Assembly: GCA_965240325.2 (NCBI GenBank)
Contig: OZ251246.1
Location: forward strand, 806,001 to 870,000
Direction: 5' to 3'
DNA length: 64,000 nt
Source of the DNA: Rebecca billardiae RCC1528
Lineage: Eukaryota > Haptophyta
Shown in pieces: positions 10,386 to 21,635 of the stretch. The notes under the pieces were generated by a model that did not search any database, was not told the origin of the DNA, and saw only the letters and a program-made list of their open reading frames with translations. The position numbers were made by a program, and so were the translations under genes. The first letter of the stretch is position 1, and each line of letters opens with the position of its first letter.

Positions 10386-13300
10386 GAGCCCCGAGGTGAT
10401 CGCCTTCCACGGCTGCGGCCCGCCCAGCTCCGCCTTCCAGATCTTCCGCCGCACGACAATCATCAGCAGCGTGAAGACGGCGCACGACGAGAAGACGGTC
10501 ACCGAGTAGCCGAGGTCGCCCGCCGGGACGGCAAAGCCGCCGTGCGGGTAGAGATGGACGAGCTCGGGGTACGTGTGTCGCCACTCGTCCGTCACGCCGT
10601 TGAAGTGCCAGAAGAGCGCGCCGATTGTCCACGGCATCCCCAGCCCCAGGAAGACGTTGACGGAGTTGGAGCCGGTCACGTTGCCGATCGACGAGTCGGC
10701 GGTCGGCTCGCCCTTGGCGGAGGCCATCGAGGCGAAGGTGTCGGGCAGCGAGGTGCCGAGCGCAACAAGAGTGATCGCCGTGATCGCGTCTGCGCGCGCG
10801 CGCGCGGCGCGCGCGCGAGGCGGTCGGATTTGTGGGCGCACGCAGCCGCCGCCGCCGGGGGCGGGCGCGGCGCGGCGCGGGGCGGGGCCGGCGCATCGGC
10901 TGGCCGGCCGGGCGCCGCGCGCTGCCCCGCGCTGCGTGCACGCGGCGCGCGGCCGCACGCACCGGGCATGCCCATCGTGCAGCCAAGCAGCCCGGCGAGG
11001 TCGCCGATCACGCCGGTGATCACGCCGATGAGGCAGAGCGCGACGAAGAAGCACGCCACGCCGTCGAGCAGCATCGTGGGCGGGCAGATGGCGAAGAGCA
11101 GCTTCCACGGCATCGTCACGACGTGGCCGAGCCAGTCCGTGAGCTTGGGCGGCGAGTCGGGGTCGTCGCCGCGCACGCTGCGCGCGCACGTGCGGGGTGT
11201 GTGCGCGCCGGCCGAGGCCGAAGGGGGGGCGGCGGCGGCGCGGGCGCAGCCGAGCGCGGCGAGGCGCGCGCGCGCGCGTCAGCGGCGCTCGCCCAACCCG
11301 CCGCGGCGCCGCACGCGCGCGGTGCGTCGGGCCGCCGGGCGTGTGCGTGTGTGTGCGTGTGCGTGTGCGTGTGTGTGCGTGTGTGCGTGTGCGTGTGTGT
11401 GCGCGCGTGCGCGTGTGCGCGCGCTCACGTCACGGCCTCGACGAACTGCTCGCGCCACTGCGACGAGCCGAGCGCCAGCTTGTCCGTGTTGATCGCGGGC
11501 ATGATATGCCGGATCGTGTCCACCTCCTGCTTGAGCTCCGAGTCGTTCACGATGATGACGGTGGCCGTCACCTTGGCCTGCGGCTTGCCGCCCGCGCCGC
11601 GCTCGAGGAGTGTGCCCGCTGCGCGGGGGAAGGGGCGAGGCGGGGGCGCGGCGGGTGAGAGAGCGCGTGCGCGCACGCCGCGGCCGGCCGGCCTGCGCCC
11701 CGCCGCCCACCGGCCCCCCGCCCGCGCGCCAGGGGGAGAGAGCACGGTGCGAGCACGGCGCGCGCGGCCGCTCGGCGCGGCGGCGCGCCGCGCGGTGCCG
11801 CCGGCGGCCCTCGTCGCGCGCCGCGCGCATGGCGCACGGCGCGCACGCGACGGGTTGGTGAGATGCACGTAGAACTCCTCCTCGCGGTCATCGTACGACG
11901 ACGTCGGCATGATCGGGATCGTGATCTCCTTCACCAGCTCGCGGTCCTCGAAGTAGAGCCGATCTGAAACCGCTTCATAGTCGTACCCGTCGATGGCCTT
12001 GCCGTCCGACGTCGAGAAGTCGACCCACACACGGCCCTTGTTGCCCTCGCGGCGCAGCACGCGCACCACCACCTGCGGCCGAGATCGAGATCGAGATCGC
12101 GATCGAGATCGAGCCGAGATTGGGCGGCGCGGTCGGGCGGGCGCGCGGCGCGCTCAGCCGCCGAGCCGCGTGGGCGCGCGCGGCCAGCGCGCGCGCCCGC
12201 CGTGCGCGCCGCCCCGCATACTGCCGCCCCGCGCACAGCCTCGCGCGCTTGGCCCGCGCCCGCCCGCCCGCCCGCCCGCGCGCGCGCGCGCGCGCGCCGC
12301 ACACCTGGTGGTTGCTGTCCGTGGTGCGCGTCGTCTCCTGCTCGAACAGGAACACGCCGCCGATGTCGTTGTCGTACACCGTCACCTGCGCGGTGCTCAG
12401 CTGCACCACGACCGGGCTGCGGCCTGGGACGTGCACGTGACCCGGGACGTGCGCGGAGAGCAGCTTGACGAAGAAGTGCTCGTCTGGCTCCACCTCGTCG
12501 TCGTCCACGACCTTGATCTGCGGCACGCACACACACGCACACGCACACACACACGCACACACGCACACACACGACCACACGCACACACACACGCACACAC
12601 GCACACACACGACCACACGCACGCACACACGCACACACGCACACACACGACCACACGCACGCACACACACGCGCGCGGCCGGACCGGACGGTCGCAGCGG
12701 GACGGGACGAGCAGAGCCGGGCGGCCGAGCGCGCGCAGACGCGGAGGCGGGGCGCGCGCGGTTGAGGGCGCGCGCGCGCGAGGCATGCGTGCGCGAGCTG
12801 AGCGGCGCGCGCGCAGCTGGGCCGCCCGCGCCCAGCCCGCCCAGCGCCCACGCCTGCCGCGCCGCCCACCGCCCAGCGCGCAGCCGTGCACACGCGCGCG
12901 CGCGCTCGCGCGATCGAGGCGCGCGCATCGAGGCGCGTGCGTGCTCGCACGCGCCTGGATGGTCTTGTACCGCTCGCCCTTGTCAAACTTGAGCGTGCCC
13001 GAGACGGCGATGTAGTCCTCCTTCGCCTTGGCGGTGCCGTCCACCTGCGTGCCACGCGCGCGCGCGCAGCGCAGCGCAGCGCGCGCAGCAAGTGTCAGCG
13101 GGCGCGGGCGACGCCTGAGCGCGCGCGCGGAGCCGTGCCGGCTTGGGCCAACGGACGGGCGCGGCGCGCCCGAGCTCTGCACGGCCCTTGGGCGCGCGCG
13201 CGCACACGCGGGGCTCGAGACGCGCACGCGTGGGCCGCATGGCGCCCTCGCCGCGCCTCTGCTCCCCGCCGCGCGCACGCCGCGGCGCAACGCGGCCGCC

Positions 13301-14596
13301 CGCGCGGGGCGCGCCCCGCGCCCCGCGCGCCGATGCACCCGCCCCGCCGCCGCCGCCCGCCCTTGCGCGCACCCGCACCCGCACCCGCACCCGCACCCGC
13401 ACGCACGCACGCACTACGCGCGCCCGCCCGCCCGCCCGTGCCCGCCCGCGCGCCCGCCCGCGCGCGCCCGCCCGCGCGCGCCCGCCCGCGCGCCCGCCCG
13501 CGCGCACCGTCTTGTACTTGACCTCAACCTTGCGCTGCAGGTTGCCCTCGCGCACGACGGTAACGGTCACGTGGTCGTCCCCCTCCGAGACGGAGTACTT
13601 GCCGCCGGAGGTGAAGGTGACGATGGAGACGCCGCCGCGGAGCGTCTTCCGCTCCGCCTCCTCGTCGTCCGCGTCCGCCTCCGACGCGCGCAGCCCGGCA
13701 TACGGCAGCTCCTCGTCCAGGCGTGACTCCTGCGGCTGAATCACGCGCTTGCCGCCAAACATCTGGCGCGTGGCGTGCACGCGCCAGCGCGCGCGCGACT
13801 TGGGCACGCGGCGGCCGGCCTCGTGCGCGACGAGCTCGGCGAGCACCTCCTTGGGCAGCGTCTCGTGCGGGTGCCGCGCCTTCACCTCCGCCACCAGCTT
13901 GCTCACCTCCTTCTCGCTGAGCGAGCCGGTGCCCGCGATCTTGGTGCTGCTGCTCGTCGCCTTGCGCGCGAACAGGCCGATGTCGACGACGTACGCGGAG
14001 GTGACGAGCACGGGGAAGAAGATGAAGGCGAGCAGGCCCTCCCACCACTCGACGATGTTCGGCGAGACCAGCATCAGGATCACCACGAGCCACAGGTACG
14101 CGAAGACCGACGAGGTCGCCGTCACGCCAAACACGCCAAACTGCTCGATCGTGCGCCGCTCGCCCGCGGGGATGGCGGAGACGCAGACGGCGATGATGAC
14201 CATCAGGTTGAAGGCGGCGGAGCCGACGATCGTCGACGGCCCGAGCTCGCCCGAGTAGAAGTTGTTCGAGATCACCTCGATCACCGAGAGCAGGATCTCG
14301 GGCGCGGACGAGCCGAGCGCCATCAGCGTGAGGTTGGCGACGGTGCCGTTCCACACCTGGACGTGGTACGTCTTGGTCGAGCCGTCCTTCGCGGTGGTGG
14401 TCACGGCGCGCGTCTTGGCCGTGATCTGCTCGATCGCCGCCATGAAGATGTCCGCGATGATCGCGACGCCGAGGAAGGTCCACAGGAGGCCGATCAGGTA
14501 GAGCGCGACGCGCAGCCCGTTCGGCCAGCCCTGCTCCCACTCGCCGAAGAGCGGGAGGAAGAGGCCGCGGCCGCCGGGCTCGCAGATCAGCGGCAT
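10302..14596 (-). CDS. NCX-type Na+/Ca2+ exchanger, seven exons
   Basis: Complement join 13508-14596, 12955-13044, 12305-12517, 11847-12072, 11429-11618, 10963-11177, 10302-10789; 836 aa, all phases consistent. It moves Ca2+ out in exchange for Na+ at a membrane. The alpha-1 repeat (MALGSSAPEILLSVIE, residues 92-107; GPSTIVGSAAFN follows) and the alpha-2 repeat (ALGTSLPDTFASM, then GNVTGSNSVNVFLG, about 682-720) hold the ion-binding residues. Between them lie two Calx-beta domains: about 318-440 (acidic VVDDDEVEPDEHFF) and about 446-585 (GGVFLFEQETT). The WREQFVEAVT segment and the C-terminal helices match animal NCX closely. Size is slightly below the usual 900-970 aa. No signal peptide is seen. 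Introns are GC- or GT/CA-repeat rich; intron 2 starts with GC. Identification is firm. Confidence 0.95.
11337..11420. repeat. (GT)n/(GC)n repeat inside exchanger intron 5
   Basis: Alternating purine-pyrimidine GTGTGC units directly behind the donor of the intron (GTGAGC on the minus strand). Such tracts can adopt Z-DNA. Confidence 0.85.
12528..12675. repeat. (CA)n/CACACG repeat inside exchanger intron 2
   Basis: About 150 bp of CACACACG units with interspersed CACGACCACACGC blocks, immediately before the intron's acceptor when read on the minus strand. A polypyrimidine tract is therefore replaced by GT repeat in the transcript. Confidence 0.85.
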
Positions 14597-15700
14597 CGCG
14601 GCTGCGCCGTGCGGGTGCGCGCGCGACGGACGGGGCGGGGCGCCCGGCGGTGGGCCGAGTGCGCCTGACGGCTGATGGCGACCAGCCCTTCTCGGCGGCC
14701 TCCTCGTTTTTTGGTAATCTCGCCTGCGATCTGCTTGCGGCCGAGGCGATCGATTTTGCCCCGACCCGGACCAAGCCGGCTGGCTATCATAGAGGGTTTG
14801 GGAGCCCGCGGGAGGGCCCGGAGGGGGCTCTGAATACCCAAAAGCGGTCGTGTGGGTATTGATCTTTGGGTGCAAAACATCGCTAATGCGGGTAATGTTT
14901 TGCAGATTACCCGGGCGGCCATCGTGAAGCGGCGGTGCTTTGCCGCCTCTCACGTGGCGCACGTGGCGTTGCGATGCACCGCGCCGTTTGCGCCGCGCCG
15001 TGGCGTCCGAAGCACGCCTTGGAGCGCAACAGGCAGAGCATGATGGCCTTGACACGCCGTGCCCGAGCCGAGCCACGGGCCTGCCAGTCTCCGGAGGAGT
15101 TTTTGCCGCTGCCCGCGCAGCTTTCACGCAGGCAGCAGCTTGCACGCCTATGCAAATCGAGTAAAACCGCACTAATACAGCAAGTTCGGCGGCGGCCGGG
15201 TACCGGGCCTGGGGCTGAATGACGCCCGTAGCAGTTGTGAAGTACACTCCATGGCACTCAGACTCTCAGGCCTCAGCCTCAGTGCCACGGTTGGGCCGCG
15301 GAGTCACGGCGGTGCGGGCAGGGCCGCACTTGGCAGACCACTCTCCGCGAGGCGCGGCCTCGTGGTTCCAGCCCTCGGAGAAGTGGCGCACGCACTGCGG
15401 CTCGATCCGCCCGACACTGGCCGTGCACGTGCGGGCGTGCACTGGCCAAACGGCTGGCCGAGCACGCAGGCACGCAAGCGGCGACAAGGCAGAGAGGTGT
15501 GGGCATGCCACCAAGGTGACACTGACAGAGTACAGTCGGGACGTCTTCGCCACACTGACGCGCCTCCCACGAGACCATCTACGCCACCCCGCCCTCGCTG
15601 CCAGGACACCCGTCGCGTGCATGTACGCGCTCGAGGCATGCGGGGCACGCACGTACGGCAGCCATGGGCCGGCGTCGCGGGGGCATACTGTACGACTAAT
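14597..15700. other. Exchanger 5' flank, no gene recognised
   Basis: Contains the presumed exchanger promoter. Open frames exist on both strands (for example 15,251-15,763 plus), but they lack domains and have arginine/alanine-rich compositions typical of chance frames in GC-rich DNA. Confidence 0.4.
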
Positions 15701-16075
15701 TCTATGATTTCAAGACACAGGCACGAGGGCGCGGCTCTCCTGATGCGTCTGTCGAAGTACTGATTGGAGACGGGGGATGTGAGCGCGTTGGTCGCGGGCG
15801 AGGTAGTCGTCGCCGATGCTGATCACACGGAGGCAGTAGGTGCCCAGGGATGCCGCTGTAGCCTATTTGCAGTCGTCGCCGGCCTTGGGCTTGGTCATCA
15901 TGTAGTTGCACGCGTCGACGGTCCGAGGCCGTGTTCGAGTTGATGCCGTGGTGCAGTTAGTGGATGGGGTCGCCCTGGCCGGTGTGCGCGGCCTTGGTCT
16001 TGCCGAGTTGCGGAAGTAGTCGCCCTTGCCGTTGAGGAAATCGTCGCCCTTTAATCTCTCTGGAGGCGTTCACGC
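15701..16075 (-). repeat. Dispersed repeat, copy 1, with decayed coding sequence
   Basis: The first about 130 bp (ATTCTATGATTTCAAGACAC onward, with CTCTCCTGATGCGTCTGTCG) repeats at about 34,889-35,030. On the minus strand short protein-like stretches survive in different frames (KGDDFLNGKGDYFRN; DACNYMMTKPKAGDDCK before a stop), suggesting a frameshifted gene remnant. The terminal ATTCTATGATTT also opens the repeats at 9,060 and 52,262. Function unknown. Confidence 0.55.
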
Positions 16076-16232
16076 TGCACAGGCCACACCGACAGGGTCA
16101 ATTGACGCCCGCCAACTAGGAGGGCGACTCCCCCGTGCGTCCCCCGGTCGCGTCCGCCGCACCGTCGCCGTTTTGCTCCGCGGACAGTGCATCGGAGTGG
16201 ACTCCGTCGTCACTCCTCGCGATCTCGCCAGG

Positions 16233-16823
16233 ATGGATCCCGTCCGCCGTGCGCGGCAGCTTGTGCTTGCCGTGAACGACGACGACGAGCAGCGCATCGA
16301 GGAGCTCCTGGGTGAGCCCACGGTCCCGCCCGACGGCGCACTCGCGCATGTGCTCGGCGCCGTGTGCGCGCGCGGGTACGCGCCAAGCCTTGGCCTCCTC
16401 CTCGAGCTCGCGCCCGCGATCGCGAGCCGCGTGCTGGCGGACGGCTGGACGCCGCTGCACGTCGCAAGCGCGCATGGGCACGACACGCTCGTCAGCCAGC
16501 TCCTCGACGCGTCCGCAGACGTGAACTGTCGCGGCTGTTCGGGTACGACGCCGCTCGCGAAGGCCGCGGGGCGCCGCGACAACCTGCTGGTGGTCACGCG
16601 CCTCCTCGAAGCCCGCGCCGACGTGAATAAGGCCGACGACGAGGGCCACACCCCCTTGCACGCAGCGATTGCGCGGGACGATATGCCCTGCGTGCAGTGG
16701 CTGCTCGACGCGCGCGCCGACATCAACGCGCGGTGCACAGTAGTATGGCATCAGCGTGATGCAGGGCATCAGACTGATGATGACTCGAGGCTCGCGCACG
16801 GGCCCGCGGAGGCGGGAAGATGA
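16233..16823 (+). CDS. Ankyrin-repeat protein, probably truncated or 3'-incomplete
   Basis: Starts MDPVRRARQL; the frame is open further upstream from 16,026 but that part is unlike ankyrin sequence. After a helical N-terminus the protein has consecutive ankyrin repeats (DGWTPLHVASAHGHDTLVSQ; SGTTPLAKAAGRRDNLLVVT; EGHTPLHAAIARDDMPCVQ), each followed by LLDARAD-type linkers. Homology stops abruptly at DINAR (about 16,730), where GCG|GTGCACAG could be a splice donor or an insertion breakpoint; the remaining 30 residues to the stop look non-coding. Ankyrin repeats mediate protein binding; no other domain is visible. Confidence 0.65.
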   Translation: MDPVRRARQLVLAVNDDDEQRIEELLGEPTVPPDGALAHVLGAVCARGYAPSLGLLLELAPAIASRVLADGWTPLHVASAHGHDTLVSQLLDASADVNCRGCSGTTPLAKAAGRRDNLLVVTRLLEARADVNKADDEGHTPLHAAIARDDMPCVQWLLDARADINARCTVVWHQRDAGHQTDDDSRLAHGPAEAGR

Positions 16824-17081
16824 ATATAGCATTCGTCACAGCAGCAGTGCCAGAATCTGAGCGGGCCCGACGGAGAATGTGACCGGCCGTCCGGCGGCCC
16901 GGTCAGTGGTCACTAGTAGTAGTGACTAGGCGATATGTGACGATGTCCAACGACGATGAGTGCGGCTCGCGCGGCGCTCTACTAGTCTAACAAATCGCGG
17001 GCCTCCCGGAACGGTCCGTCCGACGGCCTGCTTACTCGGTCGGGGCTTGCAATGTACATATGGCGGCCGGAATATGCATAT
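16824..17081. other. Spacer, nothing recognised
   Basis: AT-poor spacer between the ankyrin gene and the repeat element. It ends in AATATGCATAT, the AT-rich flank of that element. Confidence 0.5.
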
Positions 17082-18916
17082 GTCTAGCCGTCCTCGTGAA
17101 CGCCGATGCCAACTGCTGGCCGAAGGTGGGCACGCCGCCTGGCATGTCGATGCCGAGGCGGCTGCGTGTGTTCCTACTCAGTGGGATTTACGTGTCCTCA
17201 TGCCTTGGCGAGCGGCAGCAGATGCGGTGGGCATGCCGCTCGCCGTCGACGAGACGCGGTGCGTGAGTGATCCCGCGCGGACGTCCGCTGACGGAAGGCT
17301 GAGCGCCTGCGGACTCGTCGACTGAACCTCCACCTGACCGCCCGGGAGCAGCACTGCTGGGGACCTAACCTGAAAAACCCAATCGTGTTGGGAGGCAGGG
17401 GGTCACATGAGCCCTAAGTGCAGCGCCGCAGGACCGGGCGGTCGGACGGCGGGTGTTGTGGTCCCGCCGCCCGAGCACCAGACCAACGGGCCCTGGGTGG
17501 GCGGGTTGCCGAAAGATGTTGGTCGGTGCACGCGACGCGCCACCCGCGTGCGAGCCGCCGCCGCCGGCGACGCAGGGCCACGAGCCCGGCTGCAGCCATC
17601 TCGCGCGCCCGCGCCTGGCGAAGCAGCCAGGGGGCGCCGGAAACAGCAGATCTCCGCGGCGACAAACCCGGACAGACTGTTTGTCCGGGAGCAGCGCTTT
17701 GAGGCGATGGTCTGGTAGAGGGCGATGTGGCTGATGAGCGGCGCTGGCGCCCGGCGTTCTTGTCGTCCTCTTAGACAATCAGTTATTGTACCAATAACCC
17801 CACGTCTAGCCGTCCTCGTGAACGCCGATGCCAACTGCTGGCCGAAGGTGGGCACGCCGCCTGGCATGTCGATGCCGAGGCGGCTGCGTGTGTTCCTACT
17901 CAGTGGGATTTACGTGTCCTCATGCCTTGGCGAGCGGCAGCAGATGCGGTGGGCATGCCGCTCGCCGTCGACGAGACGCGGTGCGTGAGTGATCCCGTTT
18001 CATGGTGTGTTGGGGAGCACCGCGTGGAGGAGAAATCCCATTGAGTGATGGGAAGGAAAGGGGCAAGGCACGTGTGAGTCGCGCACGCACGAGGGCCGGC
18101 CAGCGGGGGCTGGGCAGGTGGGGCAGTGCGAGTGAGATGGAACCCGAAGAGGAGAGATAGCAGGCAGCCCGCCCCGCGGGCGCGGCGCTGCGGAAGCAGG
18201 AGAAGGCTAGACGGCCTTTGCGGATGCTGTGAATGGCCCGCGGGTGCGCACGGGGCCCGGCGCGCGGTGTGCCGCCAGCGGTCCTTGTGTAGGAGCCGGC
18301 TGGCGTTGGCACCGGGGCGATCCCGAGGCAGGGCGGGAGAGATGGAGCAGCGATCCGCGTGGGGGCGCACCCACGGAGGAGGAGGCATGTGGCGAAGAGG
18401 GAACGGTGGCGATCGGGGGTGCGGGAGAGACAAAGTGCGCACGCACGCAGAGAGAGAAGAGGCGGTGGCCCGAAGCGCGAGGGGGCGCGATGCGGAGCGT
18501 TGCTTACCGCTGAGTTGCCGAAAGATGTTGGTCGGTGCACGCGACGCGCCACCCGCGTGCGAGCCGCCGCCGCCGGCGACGCAGGGCCACGAGCCCGGCT
18601 GCAGCCATCTCGCGCGCCCGCGCCTGAGATGTTGGTCGGTGCACGCGACGCGCCACCCGCGTGCGAGCCGCCGCCGCCGGCGACGCAGGGCCACGAGCCC
18701 GGCTGCAGCCATCTCGCGCGCCCGCGCCTGGCGAAGCAGCCAGGGGGCGCCGGAAACAGCAGATCTCCGCGGCGACAAACCCGGACAGACTGTTTGTCCG
18801 GGAGCAGCGCTTTGAGGCGATGGTCTGGTAGAGGGCGATGTGGCTGATGAGCGGCGCTGGCGCCCGGCGTTCTTGTCGTCCTCTTAGACAATCAGTTATT
18901 GTACCAATAACCCCAC
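17082..18916 (-). mobile_element. Non-autonomous split-direct-repeat element, family X
   Basis: Order along the plus strand: A1 17,082-17,275; internal 1 17,276-17,504; B1 17,505-17,803; A2 17,804-17,997; internal 2 17,998-18,513; B2 18,514-18,916. A1 and A2 are both 194 bp. B2 is 104 bp longer than B1 because a segment starting GATGTTGGTCGG is tandemly duplicated inside it. B1 joins A2 as CCCAC|GTCTAG without any TA, whereas the outer ends abut ATAT on the left and (TA)n on the right. The terminal hairpin GTTATTGTACCAATAAC lies 5 bp from the B end, so by comparison with the other families the element reads right to left. The two internal segments are unrelated. No protein was recognised. Confidence 0.7.
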
Positions 18917-18947
18917 ATATATATAGTTATATATATATATTATAATA

Positions 18948-19310
18948 ATAGCGCACTCACTGGCGGGGGGCGACAGCCGCGGCTGCCGCCTGCCCGCAGC
19001 TGCTCGCCGCTAGGTCGCCGCGGGTGGCGACATCCCGTCACTCGGCGACATCGACTACGCGACCTCACCCTCATCCAAAATGCTCCAGACGAAGGCGCTC
19101 GCGGCCCGGCGGCCGGCGGCGGCATCTGCCGTCGCCGCCGCGTGCCCCCGGAGGCGGGAGGGACCAGGCCAAAGTGGTGCTCCGCACCCCGCGGCCCCGC
19201 TCCCGACTCCCGTAGGGCGGGGGTAGGGCTGCGGGTGGCGCACTGCCTGCCACCTGGTCGGAAGGCGCGGACGCATTCTATGTGTAATGTGTCTGCTGCA
19301 CTATACCATG
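18948..19310 (+). repeat. Family W repeat, copy 1 (partial)
   Basis: Shares long segments with 37,694-38,024 and 62,588-62,918, for example the block around GACATCGACTAC and GCGGACGCATTCTATGTGT. This copy is more diverged and lacks the usual end. It follows a TA tract. A frame with DLTLI is kept between copies, but no protein family was recognised. Confidence 0.65.
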
Positions 19311-19642
19311 TTGTCTGTACCTGGTGGATGTTCAGCCCGACCGGGATTCGGACATTTCGACTTAGGCGAGACGGCGAGCACCGAACCGTTTCCCTTATTA
19401 AGAATTTGAGCTGTACCCACCTGGTCGCATTGCACTATTCACGCGGCGCCTTCCGATGGGGCTTCTGGTCATTTTTGAGACTAGGAACCTTCTGAGCGGC
19501 TGTGGGTACTTTCGTTGTTCCGAGAGAGCACGAGCAAGGAATCCAAGTTGGAGCCGCCCTGGCATAGTCAAGGCCCATCGAAAACGGTTTATTTAAACGG
19601 CGCGTGAAGCGTGTTTTGCTGCAAAGAGATGCGCCCGGTGAG

Positions 19643-19713
19643 CCTGACGCTTGCCCATTGAAGTACCACGTCGTTATATATATAACGACGTGGTACTTCA
19701 ACGGGCAAGCGAT
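19643..19713. repeat. Near-perfect palindrome of two family W ends around (TA)n
   Basis: GCTTGCCCATTGAAGTACCA... runs into CGTCGTTATATATATAACGACG and then its reverse complement with one mismatch; arms are about 27 bp. The arm is the terminal sequence found next to TA tracts at 38,575, 56,567 and 62,575 in variant form, so this looks like two element ends head to head on a TA core. Confidence 0.75.
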
Positions 19714-21020
19714 TTATTATATTCGACGATCGTCATCAGCGTTATAATAAAATTAATAAACCGTAGTTACTGCTTATTGGCCGCGCGGGGCCTCTGCGTA
19801 GTCCGTGAGTGACAGCGCAGTGAGAGTGCGTGGCAGCCCGCGCGCGGCCCGCGCCGCGCGGCCGCCGCGGCGCGGGGCGGCCGGCCCGCCGCAGCGGGCC
19901 GGCGACGGCCCGCGGCGTCAACGGGCGCGGACCCTGGCAACGCGCGACTGACGCGGCCGGGCGGGCCGGCCGCGGGCCTCGCGGAACGACGCGGAACGGG
20001 CGCCGAACGTAGGGCCGCGGAGGGCGGACCGGATTGGGCATTGGCGGATTCGGAAGGCGCCGGGAACAGACTAACTGACTCGAAACAGTTCTGATGGCAC
20101 CGGGCGCGGACCTCCGCCTCGAGTGCCAGTCAATGTCATGCCTCCGCGAGTGGCTCACACGTCACTCACACTGACACAGCCCCGCCGGAGGAAGCAGGAA
20201 CGGGCTGACCGTCGAACTAAAGTCATATTATACACACATATATATATATAGCTATATATACGACCATGACCGATTGTCATTGCTCGTCGACCGCCATCAG
20301 GCAGCATGAGCCACAGTGACATCAGACCGTACATGATGTGAGTACATGACCCCCCGCGGGCCCGGGCCGCATGAATCATCCTGATGATACAGCAGTCACT
20401 GGTCAACCGTGTAGTGAATACTACAGTGCCACGCCGACGGTCTGAGTCTGACTTGAAGTTCTATACTGAGAATAATAATACTATATAGTTGGTCGGCGTA
20501 ATAACTTACTTATTCCTTTTAAACAACTCTAATAAGTAATCTCTCTAGTCAGCCAACTATACTGGCAGCAGTAATAATTCAGTTGATCAATGGGATCTGT
20601 AAGTGTCTTCCGCGCTCTCAGTGTTAAAGCCTGCACGTGCCTGCCTGGCAGGGCGCATGACAGCACCGGGCTCAGAGGGCAGTTACTTACTAGGCCAAGC
20701 CGACCGCCAAGACTCGGATGTCGTGATCGACTGCGACAACGTCCAGTGACGTGCAGCCTCGCAGAACGACGCGGCGGCAGCCGTCCGGTGCCGCTGCTCA
20801 CGACCCAGAACTGCTCGCACCGCCACGGCCATCCGGCCGTGCGGCACCAGCATCATCGCAACGAGCCGGCGCACGCCACGCCAGCTCGGCCGGCTCGCCA
20901 GCTGCGCGCAGCCGCAGCGCTCGCGCGCGCTGCGGCACGCCGCTGGCTGCCCCCCCCACCGAGCTCGAGAGCGCGCGTCGGAAGAGGCGCCCCCGCCGCG
21001 CGGCGCGCGTGGAGGGTCGC
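19714..21020. other. Intergenic, no gene recognised
   Basis: Contains a GC-rich block (19,830-20,010) and a TA tract at about 20,236-20,262. Frames present are short and composition-driven. Confidence 0.45.
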
Positions 21021-21635
21021 CTACCCCTTGCGCTTCTTCTGCATCTTCTTCACGTAGAACTCGAGCTCCTTGCCCTCGAGGATGTAGCCGTCGCAGCGGC
21101 CGCACTGGCCGGGGCGCGACGAGATGCAGGCGAACAGCCGGCCCGTGTCGAACTGCTGGTTGAGGTTGGGGTCGAGCACGCGGCCGTTCTGGCGCTTCGA
21201 GAGCTTCTTCAGCACCGCCTTCGACTTCTTCGCGTCCGCCGCCTCCTCGTCGCCCTTGCGCACCTTCTTGCCGACCTTGACGCCGTAGTGCGCCTCATAC
21301 CACTGCCGGAACGGCGTCGCGTCCACCTGCACAATCGCGTTCTTCACGAGGGTCTTCGTGCGCACCAGCTCGTTGTTCGAGGCGTTGTACACCACGTCGA
21401 TCACGCGCGTCTTGCGCGTGCACACCTCCGAGCCCCACGAGAAGTTGCCCGCGTCGAGGCGGAGCGCGCGGTACTTCATGTTGCCGCCGCGGCCGCGCAC
21501 GGGGCGCACGCGCTTTGCGCCGATCTTGGTCATCGCGGCCTGCCGGCCCATCTCGAACTTCCGCTTCTTGCGGAAGCCCGGCTTGGTGCCGCCCGTCCGG
21601 CGGTGCTTATGGCGCGAGTCCCGAGAGATCCCCAT
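21021..21635 (-). CDS. RPS8: 40S ribosomal protein S8 (eS8)
   Basis: 204-aa intronless frame beginning [16 protein letters not shown], the hallmark start of eS8, with [15 protein letters not shown] and the basic [20 protein letters not shown] block, then a conserved C-terminal [20 protein letters not shown]. It is a structural component of the small cytosolic ribosomal subunit binding 18S rRNA. The length is near the family norm (about 200-210 aa). The insertion [12 protein letters not shown] near residue 125 falls in the region that varies between eukaryotes. The ATG at 21,635 is fixed by the conserved N-terminus. Confidence 0.98.
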   Translation of the reverse strand: MGISRDSRHKHRRTGGTKPGFRKKRKFEMGRQAAMTKIGAKRVRPVRGRGGNMKYRALRLDAGNFSWGSEVCTRKTRVIDVVYNASNNELVRTKTLVKNAIVQVDATPFRQWYEAHYGVKVGKKVRKGDEEAADAKKSKAVLKKLSKRQNGRVLDPNLNQQFDTGRLFACISSRPGQCGRCDGYILEGKELEFYVKKMQKKRKG

